DNA of 64,000 nt from G963664835 sp963664835 (GTDB lineage Bacteria > Chloroflexota > UBA6077 > FW602-bin22 > JBCLEL01), in the NCBI GenBank assembly GCA_963664835.2, contig CAXXUG010000014.1:124001-188000 (forward strand), in the 5' to 3' direction. Shown in pieces: positions 1-9,366 of this stretch; position 1 is the first letter of the stretch, and the number at the start of each line of letters is the position of its first letter. Under the pieces are notes generated by a model. That model worked only from the letters and a program-made list of their open reading frames with translations. It was not told where the DNA came from and did no database searches. Made by a program: the position numbers and the translations under genes.

Positions 1-166
1 AATAATACCATCACTGTACGCTGTAATCAAAGCCAGGGTTTCAAGGGACGCCCAAAGTCCAGGCGGCTCAGTCACGTGTAGGCGTTTCCCGATGACAGTC
101 GATGCTATTTGCGGTGATTCTTGGGTCGAAGCGGTCTAGTGTCCCTATCTATTAGGACGTAGAAAA

Positions 167-1792
167 TTGGCTAAATCCATCCCGCTCTCCGCACTGAGAC
201 CAGGCGAGTTCGTTGAGATTTTTTCGACCGCCAGCGACTTTGTAGCCGCGAGATCACCCGAATTGAATCGACTGAATGTCTTTCCCGTGCCTGACGGCGA
301 CACCGGCACCAACATGTCGCTCACGCTAAAATCGACCGTCGAATCGCTGGATCAGGCCGATGGCACCTACGAGGGCACGACCGACCTCATCGCCCGCGGT
401 TCGTTGATGGGAGCGCGCGGCAACTCTGGAGTGATCCTGTCGCAGTATCTCAGCGGCATAGCTTCGGCATTGCGGGAGGCAGACGTCGTCGGCGGGGCCG
501 AGATGGCACAAGCCTTGGTAAGCGCCTCACGAGCGGCCCAGAATGCAGTGATGAACCCAGTCGAGGGCACCATGTTGACGGTGGCTCGAGACACGGCGAA
601 CTCGATGCAACATCTGGACCAGCACTCGGCCTCGCTTGATGAGACCCTGTCCATGGCAGTCCTTGCATCCGAGCAGTCGGTGCGCCGCACTCCAGAACTC
701 TTGGACGTGTTAAGGCAAGCCGGCGTCGTGGATGCCGGCGGTCAGGGACTCCACTACTTCTTGCGCGGGCTGCTTGCCGGAGTTCGGGGCGAAGACGTTG
801 CTCCAACCGACTTCGAAGACATGATGGCGCAGAGCCACGCCGGCGAACTCTTCGAGGAGGACGCGTACGGTTATTGCACCGAATTCGTGGTGCACGGCGC
901 CGGCATCAAGCTGGACGAGATGCGCGAGCAGATGAGCAAGATTGGCGATTCGCTCCTGGTAGTCGGCGACGAGACGCTCGTGCGCGTACATCTGCACGCG
1001 CAGGATCCCGGCCAGGCTCTAACCAGCGCGCTGGCCTGGGGCGAGTTGGACAAGATCAAAATCGACAACATGCAGCAGCAGCACCGCGCCATTCGCGCGG
1101 GCGGGGACCAGGACAATGCGACCAACGTGCCAACCGGCAACATTGCGGTGGTCGCGGTCGCAGTTGGAGAGGGATTCCAGGAGCTGTATCGCAGTTTGGG
1201 TGCCGGCGCGATCGTCGTCGGAGGTCAATCGATGAACCCTAGCACCCTTGATTTCGTTCAGGCGATAGACTCACTTTCTCCAAGCCAAGTGTTAGTGCTA
1301 GTGAACAATCGCAACGCCCTCCTCGCCGCGCGCCAAGCGCAATCCGAGACCGACAAGAGAGTGGAGCTTATCGATACCGACAACATGGCCGAGGGAATAG
1401 CTGCTCTGTTCGGATTCGACGCCGATGGGGACATCGAGACAGAACGTGACAAGATGACTGGAGCGGTTCGGGAGTCCAGGACCGCCGCGATCACGAGGGC
1501 AGTGCGCGACGCCAGGGTCGACGGCTTGGACATGACTAAGGGACAGTATATTGTCTTGGAGAGCGGGGAGCCGACCGCGGCTGCGGACGATCTGGGTTCG
1601 GTCGTACGAGTCGCCCTGTCCAGTCTTGGCGGCGACCGTGCCGAGCTCGTAACGTTCTACTGGGGCGAGGAGTTGTCCCAACAGGATGCACAGCTGATTC
1701 TCGAGACTTCAAGTGGAATTGCTAAAGAGGCGAGCGTGGAGTCATTCAGAGGCGATCAACCTCATTACTTGGCGCTTGTTTCGGTCGAATGA
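167..1792 (+). CDS. fakA: FakA/YloV-like fatty acid kinase (DhaL-DegV-like)
   Basis: This 541-residue protein has an N-terminal DhaL (DAK2) kinase domain; the metal/nucleotide motif VFPVPDGDTGTNM is visible at residues 38-50. The C-terminal half fits the Fak kinase family. In known members FakA phosphorylates a fatty acid held by a DegV-type FakB partner, making acyl-phosphate for phospholipid synthesis. The partner gene follows 44 bases downstream, which supports the call. Start is TTG with a purine-rich AGGA about 10 bases upstream. Length matches the family (about 540-550). No sign of damage. The substrate is inferred from the family. Confidence 0.9.
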   Translation: MAKSIPLSALRPGEFVEIFSTASDFVAARSPELNRLNVFPVPDGDTGTNMSLTLKSTVESLDQADGTYEGTTDLIARGSLMGARGNSGVILSQYLSGIASALREADVVGGAEMAQALVSASRAAQNAVMNPVEGTMLTVARDTANSMQHLDQHSASLDETLSMAVLASEQSVRRTPELLDVLRQAGVVDAGGQGLHYFLRGLLAGVRGEDVAPTDFEDMMAQSHAGELFEEDAYGYCTEFVVHGAGIKLDEMREQMSKIGDSLLVVGDETLVRVHLHAQDPGQALTSALAWGELDKIKIDNMQQQHRAIRAGGDQDNATNVPTGNIAVVAVAVGEGFQELYRSLGAGAIVVGGQSMNPSTLDFVQAIDSLSPSQVLVLVNNRNALLAARQAQSETDKRVELIDTDNMAEGIAALFGFDADGDIETERDKMTGAVRESRTAAITRAVRDARVDGLDMTKGQYIVLESGEPTAAADDLGSVVRVALSSLGGDRAELVTFYWGEELSQQDAQLILETSSGIAKEASVESFRGDQPHYLALVSVE

Positions 1793-1836
1793 GCCTAGGC
1801 GCGGCGTTAGCAAAATGATGACGAGAGGGTAGTACC

Positions 1837-2685
1837 GTGGCCAGGGTGAAAATCGTTACGGACAGCACCAGCGACATTCCTTCAGATATAGCGGAGGATT
1901 TGGGCATCGAAGTCGTGCCGCTAAACGTACACTTTGGCGACAGCGTCTATCGTGACGGCATCGATTTGACCAACGACCAGTTCTACGACATGCTGGCGAA
2001 CAGCGCCGAGTTGCCAAAGACCTCACAGCCCTCCGCGGGCGACTTTGACAACGTCTACTCACAGTTCTGTAAAGAGGAACAGTCGATCGCGTCCATCCAC
2101 ATCTCTTCGAAACTAAGCGGGACCCTCAATTCGGCGTTGGTGGCCCGCGAGAATTTCAAGCTGCGCTGCCATATCGACTTGTTTGATTCCCTTTCGACAT
2201 CCATGGGGTTGGGATTGATCGCGATAAACGCGGCAAGAGCGGCAAACGACGGCGCAGACCGCAACGAAATCGCCGAACTGGTGCGCAAGCTAATCAACAA
2301 CGTTCACATCTACTTCTTCGTCGATACACTCGAATACCTGCAAAAGGGCGGCCGAATTGGTAGGGCTCAGGCGCTTCTCGGCAGCCTCCTGAACATCAAG
2401 CCCGTTCTAAAGCTCGAGGAGGGAGAAGTCCATCCGGTGGAGAGGGTTCGCACACGATCGAAGGCGCTCGATCGTCTCGTTGAGTTTGTTGAGCTGTTCC
2501 CCCACATCGAGGAAATTGCGATTCTCCATAGCACCTCGCCCGACGACGTAAACGAGCTTGTCGAGCGCGTGAACCCGTTCTTTCCCCGTGAAAAGGTGCT
2601 CATCGGGCAGTACGGACCAGTCATAGGCACCCACGTCGGCCCCGGTGTCATCTGCGTGGTAGTGTCGCAAGGTTCAGAAGCATAG
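1837..2685 (+). CDS. DegV family fatty-acid-binding protein (FakB-like)
   Basis: The 282-residue protein shows DegV hallmarks: TDSTSDIP at residues 8-15, the TSQPS segment at 62-66, and SSKLSGTLNSA near residue 90. DegV/FakB proteins bind one fatty acid and present its carboxylate to FakA. It starts with GTG behind a GAGAGGGTAG-type ribosome site, just downstream of the kinase gene, so the two probably form one operon and one enzyme. It is cytoplasmic, with no signal peptide. The exact fatty acid preference cannot be read from sequence. Confidence 0.9.
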   Translation: MARVKIVTDSTSDIPSDIAEDLGIEVVPLNVHFGDSVYRDGIDLTNDQFYDMLANSAELPKTSQPSAGDFDNVYSQFCKEEQSIASIHISSKLSGTLNSALVARENFKLRCHIDLFDSLSTSMGLGLIAINAARAANDGADRNEIAELVRKLINNVHIYFFVDTLEYLQKGGRIGRAQALLGSLLNIKPVLKLEEGEVHPVERVRTRSKALDRLVEFVELFPHIEEIAILHSTSPDDVNELVERVNPFFPREKVLIGQYGPVIGTHVGPGVICVVVSQGSEA

Positions 2686-3500
2686 ACCGTGGATCGCGTC
2701 ACGCCGGGCCCGCAGGCAAGAATCGCCGCGGAACTGGATCGGGACTTCCGCGCGCGCCCAGAGTAGGGAATTCACAACCCGGTCCCTTTGGTGCGAAATT
2801 GGATGATTATCGAGACCTCTGACTCAGTTTTCGCGGCTCCCGCCGTCACTCTGGCCCCCACCTCGTCTTTCCAGCAGAAGCGGGAATCCAGGAGGGGCGG
2901 GGATGGGAATTGTAGTGCGGAGGCTCGTCTTCCGCTCCAGGCAAACCGGCAACCAACCCTGCTCCCGAGCCACCTTGTAGAAGCCCCGCCAACCGGCGCC
3001 CCCATTCTCATACCTTCGTGTGCCCGCCCGTGCCGGCATGTGCGATCGGTACGAATGCATGTCCCGGACTCCGATCCGGGATGTGAATGCATTAATCCAT
3101 GATGCCGGCTCACCACCGGCGAAGCATGCCGTATTGTAGACCGATGGTCGGTGGCGGAACGACAAAATGTAGCGCGGGGGCTTGTCCCCCACTCCCGGCA
3201 GTCCGGCAACCATCCCTGGCCCCAAGCCACCGTACAGAAAACCCGCCAACCGGCGCCTCGATTCTCATACTTTTATGTGCAGGCCCCTGCCGGCATGAGC
3301 GATTTCTATGAGAATAGACTCCGGCACCTGCTCTCGAAACCAAATTCTGCGATCCGGCACTCGCAGAGTCCCTCCGGCGAAAGCAGGAGTCCAGAGTGGA
3401 TGGGAGAAGAACCACCGCCATACAGTGTGCAAAATCCCGCACCCACATTTACATCCCATGATGTGGCCTTCACACGGCCATCGTCGATTCCGGGCAAACC
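2686..3500. repeat. Gap with two copies of the dispersed palindromic repeat
   Basis: This 815-base gap holds no convincing gene. It contains two related copies of a dispersed repeat, at 2911-3057 and 3168-3315, sharing the order: TGTAG(C/T)GCGG, a GGGGCTTGTCCCC-type hairpin (decayed in the first copy), CGGCAACCA, CCGCCAACCGGCGCC and TTCTCATAC. A hairpin CCCGGA-CTCCGA-TCCGGG lies at 3063-3080. Related copies occur near 21.4, 21.9, 27.3, 45.4 and 45.9 kb. Short ORFs here in several frames are judged accidental. Confidence 0.75.
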
Positions 3501-5975
3501 TTGAGTCCCATTAACCGCGCCGGCGCCCCTAACGACAGGCAATCATCCTCTGGGCGCTCACTTTCAGCCGCGACGGATACGTTACGCAAAGTGTTGAAGC
3601 TCGAGTTGTCTCAGGACTGCAATGACCAAGTTGTCATTGGAGGTCTAGCGAAGATGGCCGTGCGTCTCCGCGAGGAAGTCCTGGCGACTACGCCGGCCGA
3701 ATCAAACCAGAACTTGATGTCACACATTAGCGCGCTGGGAAGCTACCACAAGATGAGCATTCCGGCCCGTGGGAAACTCCTGCGCGGAGCGTTGTCGGCG
3801 CTCGGCGGAGATGGCGTAAGCACCGAGGCAGCGGTCCCGAATGATCCCGGTTCACAGACCCTGCCTGCACGCAAGCGCCAAAATCCAAAGCTGGCGGCAA
3901 AATATCTTCTGAATGACCCGGTCGGATCCCTGCCCGGCGCCGGCCGCGCCATGGTGGCGAGGCTGAAGAAACTCGGCGTCGCCACGATTATGGATCTTCT
4001 GAGCCTCTACCCTCGCCGACACCTGGATTACACGGATACGCGAACCATAAGCGACCTGAGAGGGGAGGGCTTCGAAACAGTGTCCGGCGAAGTGGTCGAG
4101 ACCACTTCGGCGCGCACCAGGTCGGGTTTAATTGTGATCCGGAGTGTGATCACCGATGGAACCGGTTCCGCCGTCGCTGTCTGGTTCCGCCGGCAAGATT
4201 ACATCAGTCAAACGCTCAAGGCCGGCCGGAGAGTGGTGCTAACGGGACGTTCGATACGGCGCAGACGGGGTTGGGAGATCCAAGATCCCGAGTGGGAGAA
4301 CGCTGACGGAGACCAGATACACACAGTCGGACTGGTCCCGGTCTATCCTTCCACCGAGGGCCTGAGTCTACGGACGTTGCGGCGACTCGTCCGATGGGCG
4401 GTAGACAATCTGGTCCACCTAATTCCAGAAGTCTTGCCGGATAGGGTCCTGAAGCGACACGACTTGATCTCCTTGACCGAGGCGGTAGCTGACTACCACT
4501 TTCCAGGCGATCTCGAACGTAAGGCGCTGGCCCAACGCCGGTTGGCATTCGACGAGATGTTGGTCGTCCAGTTGGGGGCGCTGCGCAAGAGGCACGAGTG
4601 GCGGCACGAGCGGGCCGGCCCGGTGATTCCACTAGTTCGCTCCAAGATGACGAAATGGTTCTGGTCTCTACCTTTCCGGCTCACCGAAGCTCAACGCAGA
4701 GCCCTGGCCGAGATCCTCGATAACCTGGGAAAACCCCAGGCCATGAGTCGTCTCTTGCAAGGCGACGTTGGGTCCGGCAAGACGGTCGTCGCGACTCTTA
4801 CCGCGCTTGCGGCGATCGAGAACGGCTATCAGGTCGCGTTCATGGCGCCGACCGAAGTGTTGGCCGAACAGCATTTCCGATCGGTCGCCGGCCTCATCGA
4901 AGAGATGGCGCAACGCAATGTATTCGAACGGACGCCAGTCGTCCGGTTGCTGACTGGCAGCGTCCAATCTGCGGCGCGGGCTCAGGTCTACAGCGAGGCC
5001 GAAGACGGAAATCTAGACATGCTGATTGGCACCCAGGCGTTGATCCAAGGCGGACTGATCCTGAACCGGCTCGGCCTGGCGATAATCGACGAGCAACACC
5101 GATTTGGCGTGATGCAGAGGGCGGAGCTGCGCCAAAAGGGCTTCAACCCACACGTACTGCTAATGACGGCTACCCCGATTCCTCGAACACTCACCCTGAC
5201 AGTTTACGGAGACCTCGACATATCGACTCTGAAAGAGATGCCGCCAGGTCGCCAGCCGGTCAAGACAACCTATCTGGAACCTGGAGAGCGAGAAACCGCA
5301 TACCGCAAAGTTCGTGATGAAATAACCGCCGGCCGTCAGGCATTCATCGTGTGTCCTCTCATAGAGGAGTCCGAGTCGCTGGCGGCAAAAGCGGCGACCG
5401 CCGAGTTCGACAAGGTACGGACGACGATATTCCCAGATCTCAAAGTTGATCTGTTGCACGGCAGGATGTCCTCGCGCGAAAAAGAACGCATCATGCGCGA
5501 GTTTGTGACTGGAGAGATCCAGATCCTGGTCACGACGGCGGTTGTGGAAGTCGGTATAGACGTGCCCAATGCCACAGTAATGATAATTGAAGGCGCCGAA
5601 CGCTTTGGCATGGCCCAATTGCATCAGTTTCGTGGCCGCGTGGGCCGGGACAAGCATGCAGGTGAGTGCTTCCTGCTATGCGATGACCCGAGTCCGGACC
5701 AGCGCAGGCGGTTGCAAATCGTGGCGACGACCACCGACGGATTCGTGCTCGCAGAGGAGGACCTGAAAATGCGCGGCCCTGGTGAGTTTCTCGGAACCAG
5801 GCAGAGCGGTCTTCCGGATCTGAGAGTTGCCGAAGTGACCGATTATCCACTGATCATGCAGACCAGGGAAGCGGCAGAAATGATCTTGGCCGAAGACCCC
5901 ACCCTGAGCAGTGAAGACTACTCCGCTCTAGCCGGCTACGTGAGACAGCGCTTTGCCGCCATCGAACCCAACTGA
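3501..5975 (+). CDS. recG: ATP-dependent DNA helicase RecG
   Basis: RecG drives fork reversal and branch migration of stalled forks and Holliday junctions. The 824-residue protein has a lineage-type N-terminal extension (from about residue 26, LRKVLKLELSQDC), the wedge domain (from about 130, with PVGSLPGAGRAMVARLKKLG), and a superfamily 2 helicase core: Walker A GDVGSGKTVV near residue 420, DEQH near 527, TATPIPRTL, and the motif VI region RGRVGRDKHAGECFLL. It is longer than the roughly 690 residues of E. coli RecG, as seen in other Chloroflexota and Actinobacteria. The start shown is a TTG without a strong ribosome site, so the first 20-25 residues are uncertain. Confidence 0.93.
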   Translation: MSPINRAGAPNDRQSSSGRSLSAATDTLRKVLKLELSQDCNDQVVIGGLAKMAVRLREEVLATTPAESNQNLMSHISALGSYHKMSIPARGKLLRGALSALGGDGVSTEAAVPNDPGSQTLPARKRQNPKLAAKYLLNDPVGSLPGAGRAMVARLKKLGVATIMDLLSLYPRRHLDYTDTRTISDLRGEGFETVSGEVVETTSARTRSGLIVIRSVITDGTGSAVAVWFRRQDYISQTLKAGRRVVLTGRSIRRRRGWEIQDPEWENADGDQIHTVGLVPVYPSTEGLSLRTLRRLVRWAVDNLVHLIPEVLPDRVLKRHDLISLTEAVADYHFPGDLERKALAQRRLAFDEMLVVQLGALRKRHEWRHERAGPVIPLVRSKMTKWFWSLPFRLTEAQRRALAEILDNLGKPQAMSRLLQGDVGSGKTVVATLTALAAIENGYQVAFMAPTEVLAEQHFRSVAGLIEEMAQRNVFERTPVVRLLTGSVQSAARAQVYSEAEDGNLDMLIGTQALIQGGLILNRLGLAIIDEQHRFGVMQRAELRQKGFNPHVLLMTATPIPRTLTLTVYGDLDISTLKEMPPGRQPVKTTYLEPGERETAYRKVRDEITAGRQAFIVCPLIEESESLAAKAATAEFDKVRTTIFPDLKVDLLHGRMSSREKERIMREFVTGEIQILVTTAVVEVGIDVPNATVMIIEGAERFGMAQLHQFRGRVGRDKHAGECFLLCDDPSPDQRRRLQIVATTTDGFVLAEEDLKMRGPGEFLGTRQSGLPDLRVAEVTDYPLIMQTREAAEMILAEDPTLSSEDYSALAGYVRQRFAAIEPN

Positions 5976-5999
5976 TCGGGCGACAGGGAGAGCAACGAT

Positions 6000-6635
6000 A
6001 TGCGAGTAGTCGGCGGCCACTCGCGCAGGCGAAGGCTGCGAGGTCCGAGAGGATCGGCGACTCGGCCGATGGCGGATCGCGTCAAGGAAGCGCTGTTCAG
6101 CGTATTGGAAAATGCCCTGGCTATCCGCCGGCCGGCCGGTTTAGGCTCGGCGTCGATGGGCGACTCCGACCTGTGGAGCGGCGTCATAGCAGCCGACCTA
6201 TTCGCCGGCACGGGATCCCTGGGCATCGAAACGCTTTCGCGGGGAGCTCAGCACGTGGACTTCGTAGATTCTGACGAGAGGGCCTGTCGAGTCATCCGCG
6301 ACAACCTGGAGTCGACCGGCTTGTCGGCTAGGGCAAGCGTCCTCGGTTGGTCGTCGGAGCAATTCCTGGCCGGCTTGGACCAGGGGATTACCAGCTACCA
6401 CCTGTTGATGCTGGACCCTCCCTACTCTGTCAGCGACCGAGTAAGCAATTGGCTCGACGTGCTTGGCCGTAGCAAGAATGTTGCGGACAACGGACTCGTT
6501 GCGGTCGGACATTCGTCCCGCACGGGCTTTCGCGACCAATACGGCAGACTGGACGTGACGGCAAGAAAGACCTACGGCGGACCCGCGTTGACCGTTTACA
6601 GAATCACGAGACCTAGCTTCGATGCTGGAACTTAG
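6000..6635 (+). CDS. rsmD: 16S rRNA (guanine-N2)-methyltransferase RsmD
   Basis: RsmD methylates G966 of 16S rRNA using SAM. The 211-residue protein has RGSATRPMADRVKEALF near the N-terminus, the SAM-binding DLFAGTGSLGIETLSRGA motif at about residues 65-82 and the catalytic DPPYS motif near residue 139. It starts with ATG after a GGGAGAG ribosome site, 24 bases behind recG. The recG-rsmD-coaD order is common in many bacteria and supports all three calls. Confidence 0.93.
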   Translation: MRVVGGHSRRRRLRGPRGSATRPMADRVKEALFSVLENALAIRRPAGLGSASMGDSDLWSGVIAADLFAGTGSLGIETLSRGAQHVDFVDSDERACRVIRDNLESTGLSARASVLGWSSEQFLAGLDQGITSYHLLMLDPPYSVSDRVSNWLDVLGRSKNVADNGLVAVGHSSRTGFRDQYGRLDVTARKTYGGPALTVYRITRPSFDAGT

Positions 6636-6865
6636 GCTTCCACGTGCGGGTACGAGCCGGCCCTTGATTTCACAGTTTTTTTAGAGCATGCTATCCTCAG
6701 TTTCAAACTGGGTTTCGATTGGGAGTGACCGCGAGCCCGAGTCTTCCTACACCATAGTGGCTTTGCTGGGCGAATACACGCAAGGCTCTCGTGCCCAATA
6801 TAGTCAGTTAGCTAACTCTTCTGAACTTATGACAGTGGCAGTGCGCCTAGGAGGAGGTATCCGCT

Positions 6866-7351
6866 ATGCCGATGGCGGTCTACCCCGGCGTCTTCGATCC
6901 AATCACATTCGGCCATGTTGACATCGCCAGCCGTGCCGCTGCAATATTCGATGACGTGCTGGTAGCAGTCTACGACTCGCCGGCTAAAGCATACCTGTTC
7001 ACTACCGAGGAGCGTCTTGAGTTGGCCACCCACGCTCTGGCTCACTTGAGCAACGTTGAAACCACCTCTTTTGGCGGTTTGACTATAGATTTTGCGCGTC
7101 AAGTCGGCGCCGGCGTAATCGTTCGCGGACTGCGAGGGGTGTCCGACTTCGAGGTAGAGATGCAAATGGCGCTGATAAATCGTAAAATGGCGCCGGATCT
7201 TGAGAGCGTATACATGATGCCCAGTCTTGATTACAGCTTCCTAAGCGCCACGCTGATTAAGGAGATCAGCAAATTGGGCGGTCCGGTTTCACAGTTGGTC
7301 CCAGAACATGTGGCATCTGCGCTCCGGAATAAGTTTCGGGCCAACGATTGA
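6866..7351 (+). CDS. coaD: Phosphopantetheine adenylyltransferase
   Basis: CoaD adenylylates 4'-phosphopantetheine, the penultimate step of coenzyme A synthesis. The 161-residue length is typical. Visible motifs are YPGVFDPITFGHVDI (the T/HxGH nucleotidyltransferase motif), RGLRGVSDFEVEMQMA near the middle, and FLSATLIKEIS at the C-terminal side, replacing the usual SSS/T-x-R signature. The ATG follows a strong AGGAGGT ribosome site. A 230-base gap separates it from rsmD; there TTCACA and TATCCT lie 17 bases apart, ending at about 6692, as a possible promoter. Confidence 0.95.
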   Translation: MPMAVYPGVFDPITFGHVDIASRAAAIFDDVLVAVYDSPAKAYLFTTEERLELATHALAHLSNVETTSFGGLTIDFARQVGAGVIVRGLRGVSDFEVEMQMALINRKMAPDLESVYMMPSLDYSFLSATLIKEISKLGGPVSQLVPEHVASALRNKFRAND

Positions 7352-7420
7352 GTTCCGAACTCACCGAGGCGACGAAATGACCATCAGCCGAACTTTGCGA
7401 AGAAAGGATGGTGAGCGGCG

Positions 7421-7930
7421 ATCGACGTCCTGGAGATAATCGATAGGCTTGAGCAAATGGTGAGCGCGGGGATGCGGTTCCCTTTGACCTCGCGCGCCGT
7501 TGTGGATGAGCAGGAGTTTTTGGAACTCATCGACCAGCTTCGTACAGCTGTCCCGCAAGAGATCAAGCAAGCCAAACGTGTAAGCCAAGAGGTTGACCGC
7601 GTGCTTTACCAAGCGCAGGTCGAAGCAGACAAGCTGCTCAATGAAGCTCGTGACCGAGCTTCCATGCTATTACAGGATCAAGAGATCGTGAGGAGCGCCC
7701 AGATCAGAGCCGAGGCTATGGGTGCCGAGGCGGAGCGCCAGGCTGCCGAGACGCGTCGAGGCGCGGACGAGTACGCGCTGCAGTTGCTCAGCGCCCTCGA
7801 CGAAGAAATGACAAGAAGTATCGCAGGCGTTCGCAAGGGGAGGGCTCAACTCGCGAGATTGATCGAGGCCCACGACGGCGGCTCCGACCTGGCTGCGGTG
7901 GGAGATAGAGCCGATTTGGTAGTAGAATAA
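7421..7930 (+). CDS. Coiled-coil protein, ATP synthase b/DivIVA-like, apparent ATC start
   Basis: A small alpha-helical protein of unknown function, often found after coaD in Chloroflexota. From about residue 50 on it is a charged heptad-like coiled coil rich in Ala, Glu, Arg and Gln; no membrane segment is visible. Family resemblance (recalled N-terminal pattern MDVLxxIDxLEE) begins at codon ATC 7421, which is preceded by AGGATGGTGAG, a good ribosome site. An in-frame stop at 7412-7414 rules out an upstream start, and the first in-frame ATG is only at 7457, which would cut off conserved residues. If ATC is not used, the CDS is 7457-7930. Confidence 0.7.
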   Translation: MDVLEIIDRLEQMVSAGMRFPLTSRAVVDEQEFLELIDQLRTAVPQEIKQAKRVSQEVDRVLYQAQVEADKLLNEARDRASMLLQDQEIVRSAQIRAEAMGAEAERQAAETRRGADEYALQLLSALDEEMTRSIAGVRKGRAQLARLIEAHDGGSDLAAVGDRADLVVE

Positions 7931-8229
7931 AATCGGGTTTAGAGGTCGGCAACAGGACGGAGCAGTGCAAGTACGCTTAGTAATTGCCGGTCCTACCCTG
8001 AAAGTAAGTAACAATCCACGATAGAGGCGCATTGGCGATAGAGTAGGCGTCTATAGAACCACCCCGGCAGTAACACCCCGAATCCCCATTCTTTTTCAAT
8101 AGCCAGTTCAGATTCTCTAGAACCGAGCTAACGTGCGTAGGGGAACTGGGTAAGCAAGACGACTAGGGCCGATCGGAGCTTGTGTCGAAGCAATTGGCGA
8201 AACCGCCGTGAGAACGAGAGGGTGCATGG

Positions 8230-8760
8230 ATGATTTTCAATGTTGCCCAACTTTTGAGGAGCCCAGTGGGCGCCAGCCGGCGGCACCGTTGGCAGGGCGA
8301 ATACGAGACGTTGAACAGGGAATTGGGCACGGAGGGATTGGTGGATGGCTCGGTTCGGATGGACCGGACCAATTGGGGTATTCTTTGCACTGCTAGGTTG
8401 AACGGCGCCGTGCGCCTCCACTGCAGCAGGTGTTTGGAGTCCTTCAGCCAGGACCTGCCGATTCAGCTATGTGAAGAGTTTTTCCCAACGGTGGACGTCA
8501 GAACAGGGCTGCAAACGCCAGGCCCCGGCGACATTCACGATTTCACCATAGACGACTCACACCTCCTCGATCTAACCGATGCGTTTCGACAATACGGCTT
8601 GTTGGCAAAGCCGGCTCAGCCCCTTTGCGACCCAGGATGCCTCGGGCTCTGCTCAACCTGTGGTGGGAACCGCAACCAACGTCAGTGCAACTGCATGGCC
8701 GAGGAGATCGACCCCAGGCTACAAACACTACAGTCCTGGTTCGCTAACAGCCGAGAATAA
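8230..8760 (+). CDS. yceD: DUF177 / YceD family protein
   Basis: YceD (DUF177) proteins are almost always encoded just before rpmF, as here, and are linked to 23S rRNA/ribosome accumulation. The 176-residue protein begins IFNVAQLLRSPVGASRR, typical of the family, has a CSRCLESF motif near residue 64 and a Cys-rich C-terminal stretch (CDPGCLGLCSTCGGN, then CNC), suggesting metal binding. Start is ATG. The gap before it (7931-8229) shows no gene. Confidence 0.88.
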   Translation: MIFNVAQLLRSPVGASRRHRWQGEYETLNRELGTEGLVDGSVRMDRTNWGILCTARLNGAVRLHCSRCLESFSQDLPIQLCEEFFPTVDVRTGLQTPGPGDIHDFTIDDSHLLDLTDAFRQYGLLAKPAQPLCDPGCLGLCSTCGGNRNQRQCNCMAEEIDPRLQTLQSWFANSRE

Positions 8761-8792
8761 GGCGTGACTCAAACTATCCGGAGGAAAAATCG

Positions 8793-8981
8793 ATGACCGC
8801 TCATCCAAAGCGAAAGCATTCGAAGGCCCGCAAACGGGAACGACGCAGCCACCTGCATCTGACCGTGAGCGGCGTGTCGCTCTGTCCCCAATGTCATGAA
8901 GTACGACGCAGTCACACTGTGTGTCCGCACTGCGGAACTTACAATGGCAGGCAGGTCGTGGAGGTAGAGTCAGCCGAGTAG
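8793..8981 (+). CDS. rpmF: 50S ribosomal protein L32
   Basis: The 62-residue basic protein has the L32 N-terminus (HPKRKHSKARKRERRSH) and the zinc ribbon formed by CPQC and CPHC. This is the zinc-binding paralogue of L32. It starts with ATG behind a GGAGG ribosome site, 32 bases after yceD. Confidence 0.96.
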   Translation: MTAHPKRKHSKARKRERRSHLHLTVSGVSLCPQCHEVRRSHTVCPHCGTYNGRQVVEVESAE

Positions 8982-9021
8982 AGGGAGTTGGTGCGGTCAA
9001 TTGTGGTCTAGGATAGCAAAA

Positions 9022-9366
9022 ATGGCCAACGCAGTGGACAAGGACGAACCTGAGATCGATGATTCCCTACTTGCAAGCATCGCGTCGACTGCGGCTAGCG
9101 GGGTGTTGGGAGTTGCCCGGTTGCACGAAACTGTGCCCGGGAGAATTATCCGACGCATCCGCCGGAGGGACGCCGTTGGAGGCGTGAAGATGCGGCGAAC
9201 GCCAGAGGCCTTGCAGTTCGACGTAAACATAGTGATCCAACCCGATACGGATATGGTCGACGTTGCTCGAATAGTTGAGCGCGATGTGGTCGACGCCGTC
9301 CGGCGGGTCGACAAAACCGCCTCAGTCGAAGTGAAGGTCTACATCCGAGACGTTGCTGATGGCTGA
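9022..9366 (+). CDS. Asp23/Gls24 family envelope stress response protein
   Basis: The protein of 114 residues matches the Asp23/Gls24 (DUF322) fold: SLLASIASTAASGVLGVARL near the start, a central VDVNIVIQ-type strand (here FDVNIVIQPD) and the terminal VEVKVYIRDV strand. Family members act in envelope stress or, in nusB-linked loci, have undefined roles. ATG 9022 is preferred over the upstream TTG 9001. Its stop overlaps the nusB start by 8 bases, so translation is probably coupled. Confidence 0.82.
   Translation: MANAVDKDEPEIDDSLLASIASTAASGVLGVARLHETVPGRIIRRIRRRDAVGGVKMRRTPEALQFDVNIVIQPDTDMVDVARIVERDVVDAVRRVDKTASVEVKVYIRDVADG

Noticed and set aside
1..81. Possible 3' end of a + strand gene ending at TAG 79-81
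   Set aside because: Only 26 codons are visible and none of the sequence is recognised.
2689..2766. 25-codon frame directly after degV (GTG start)
   Set aside because: Too short, no ribosome site, not recognisable; it could be a decayed gene end but cannot be supported.
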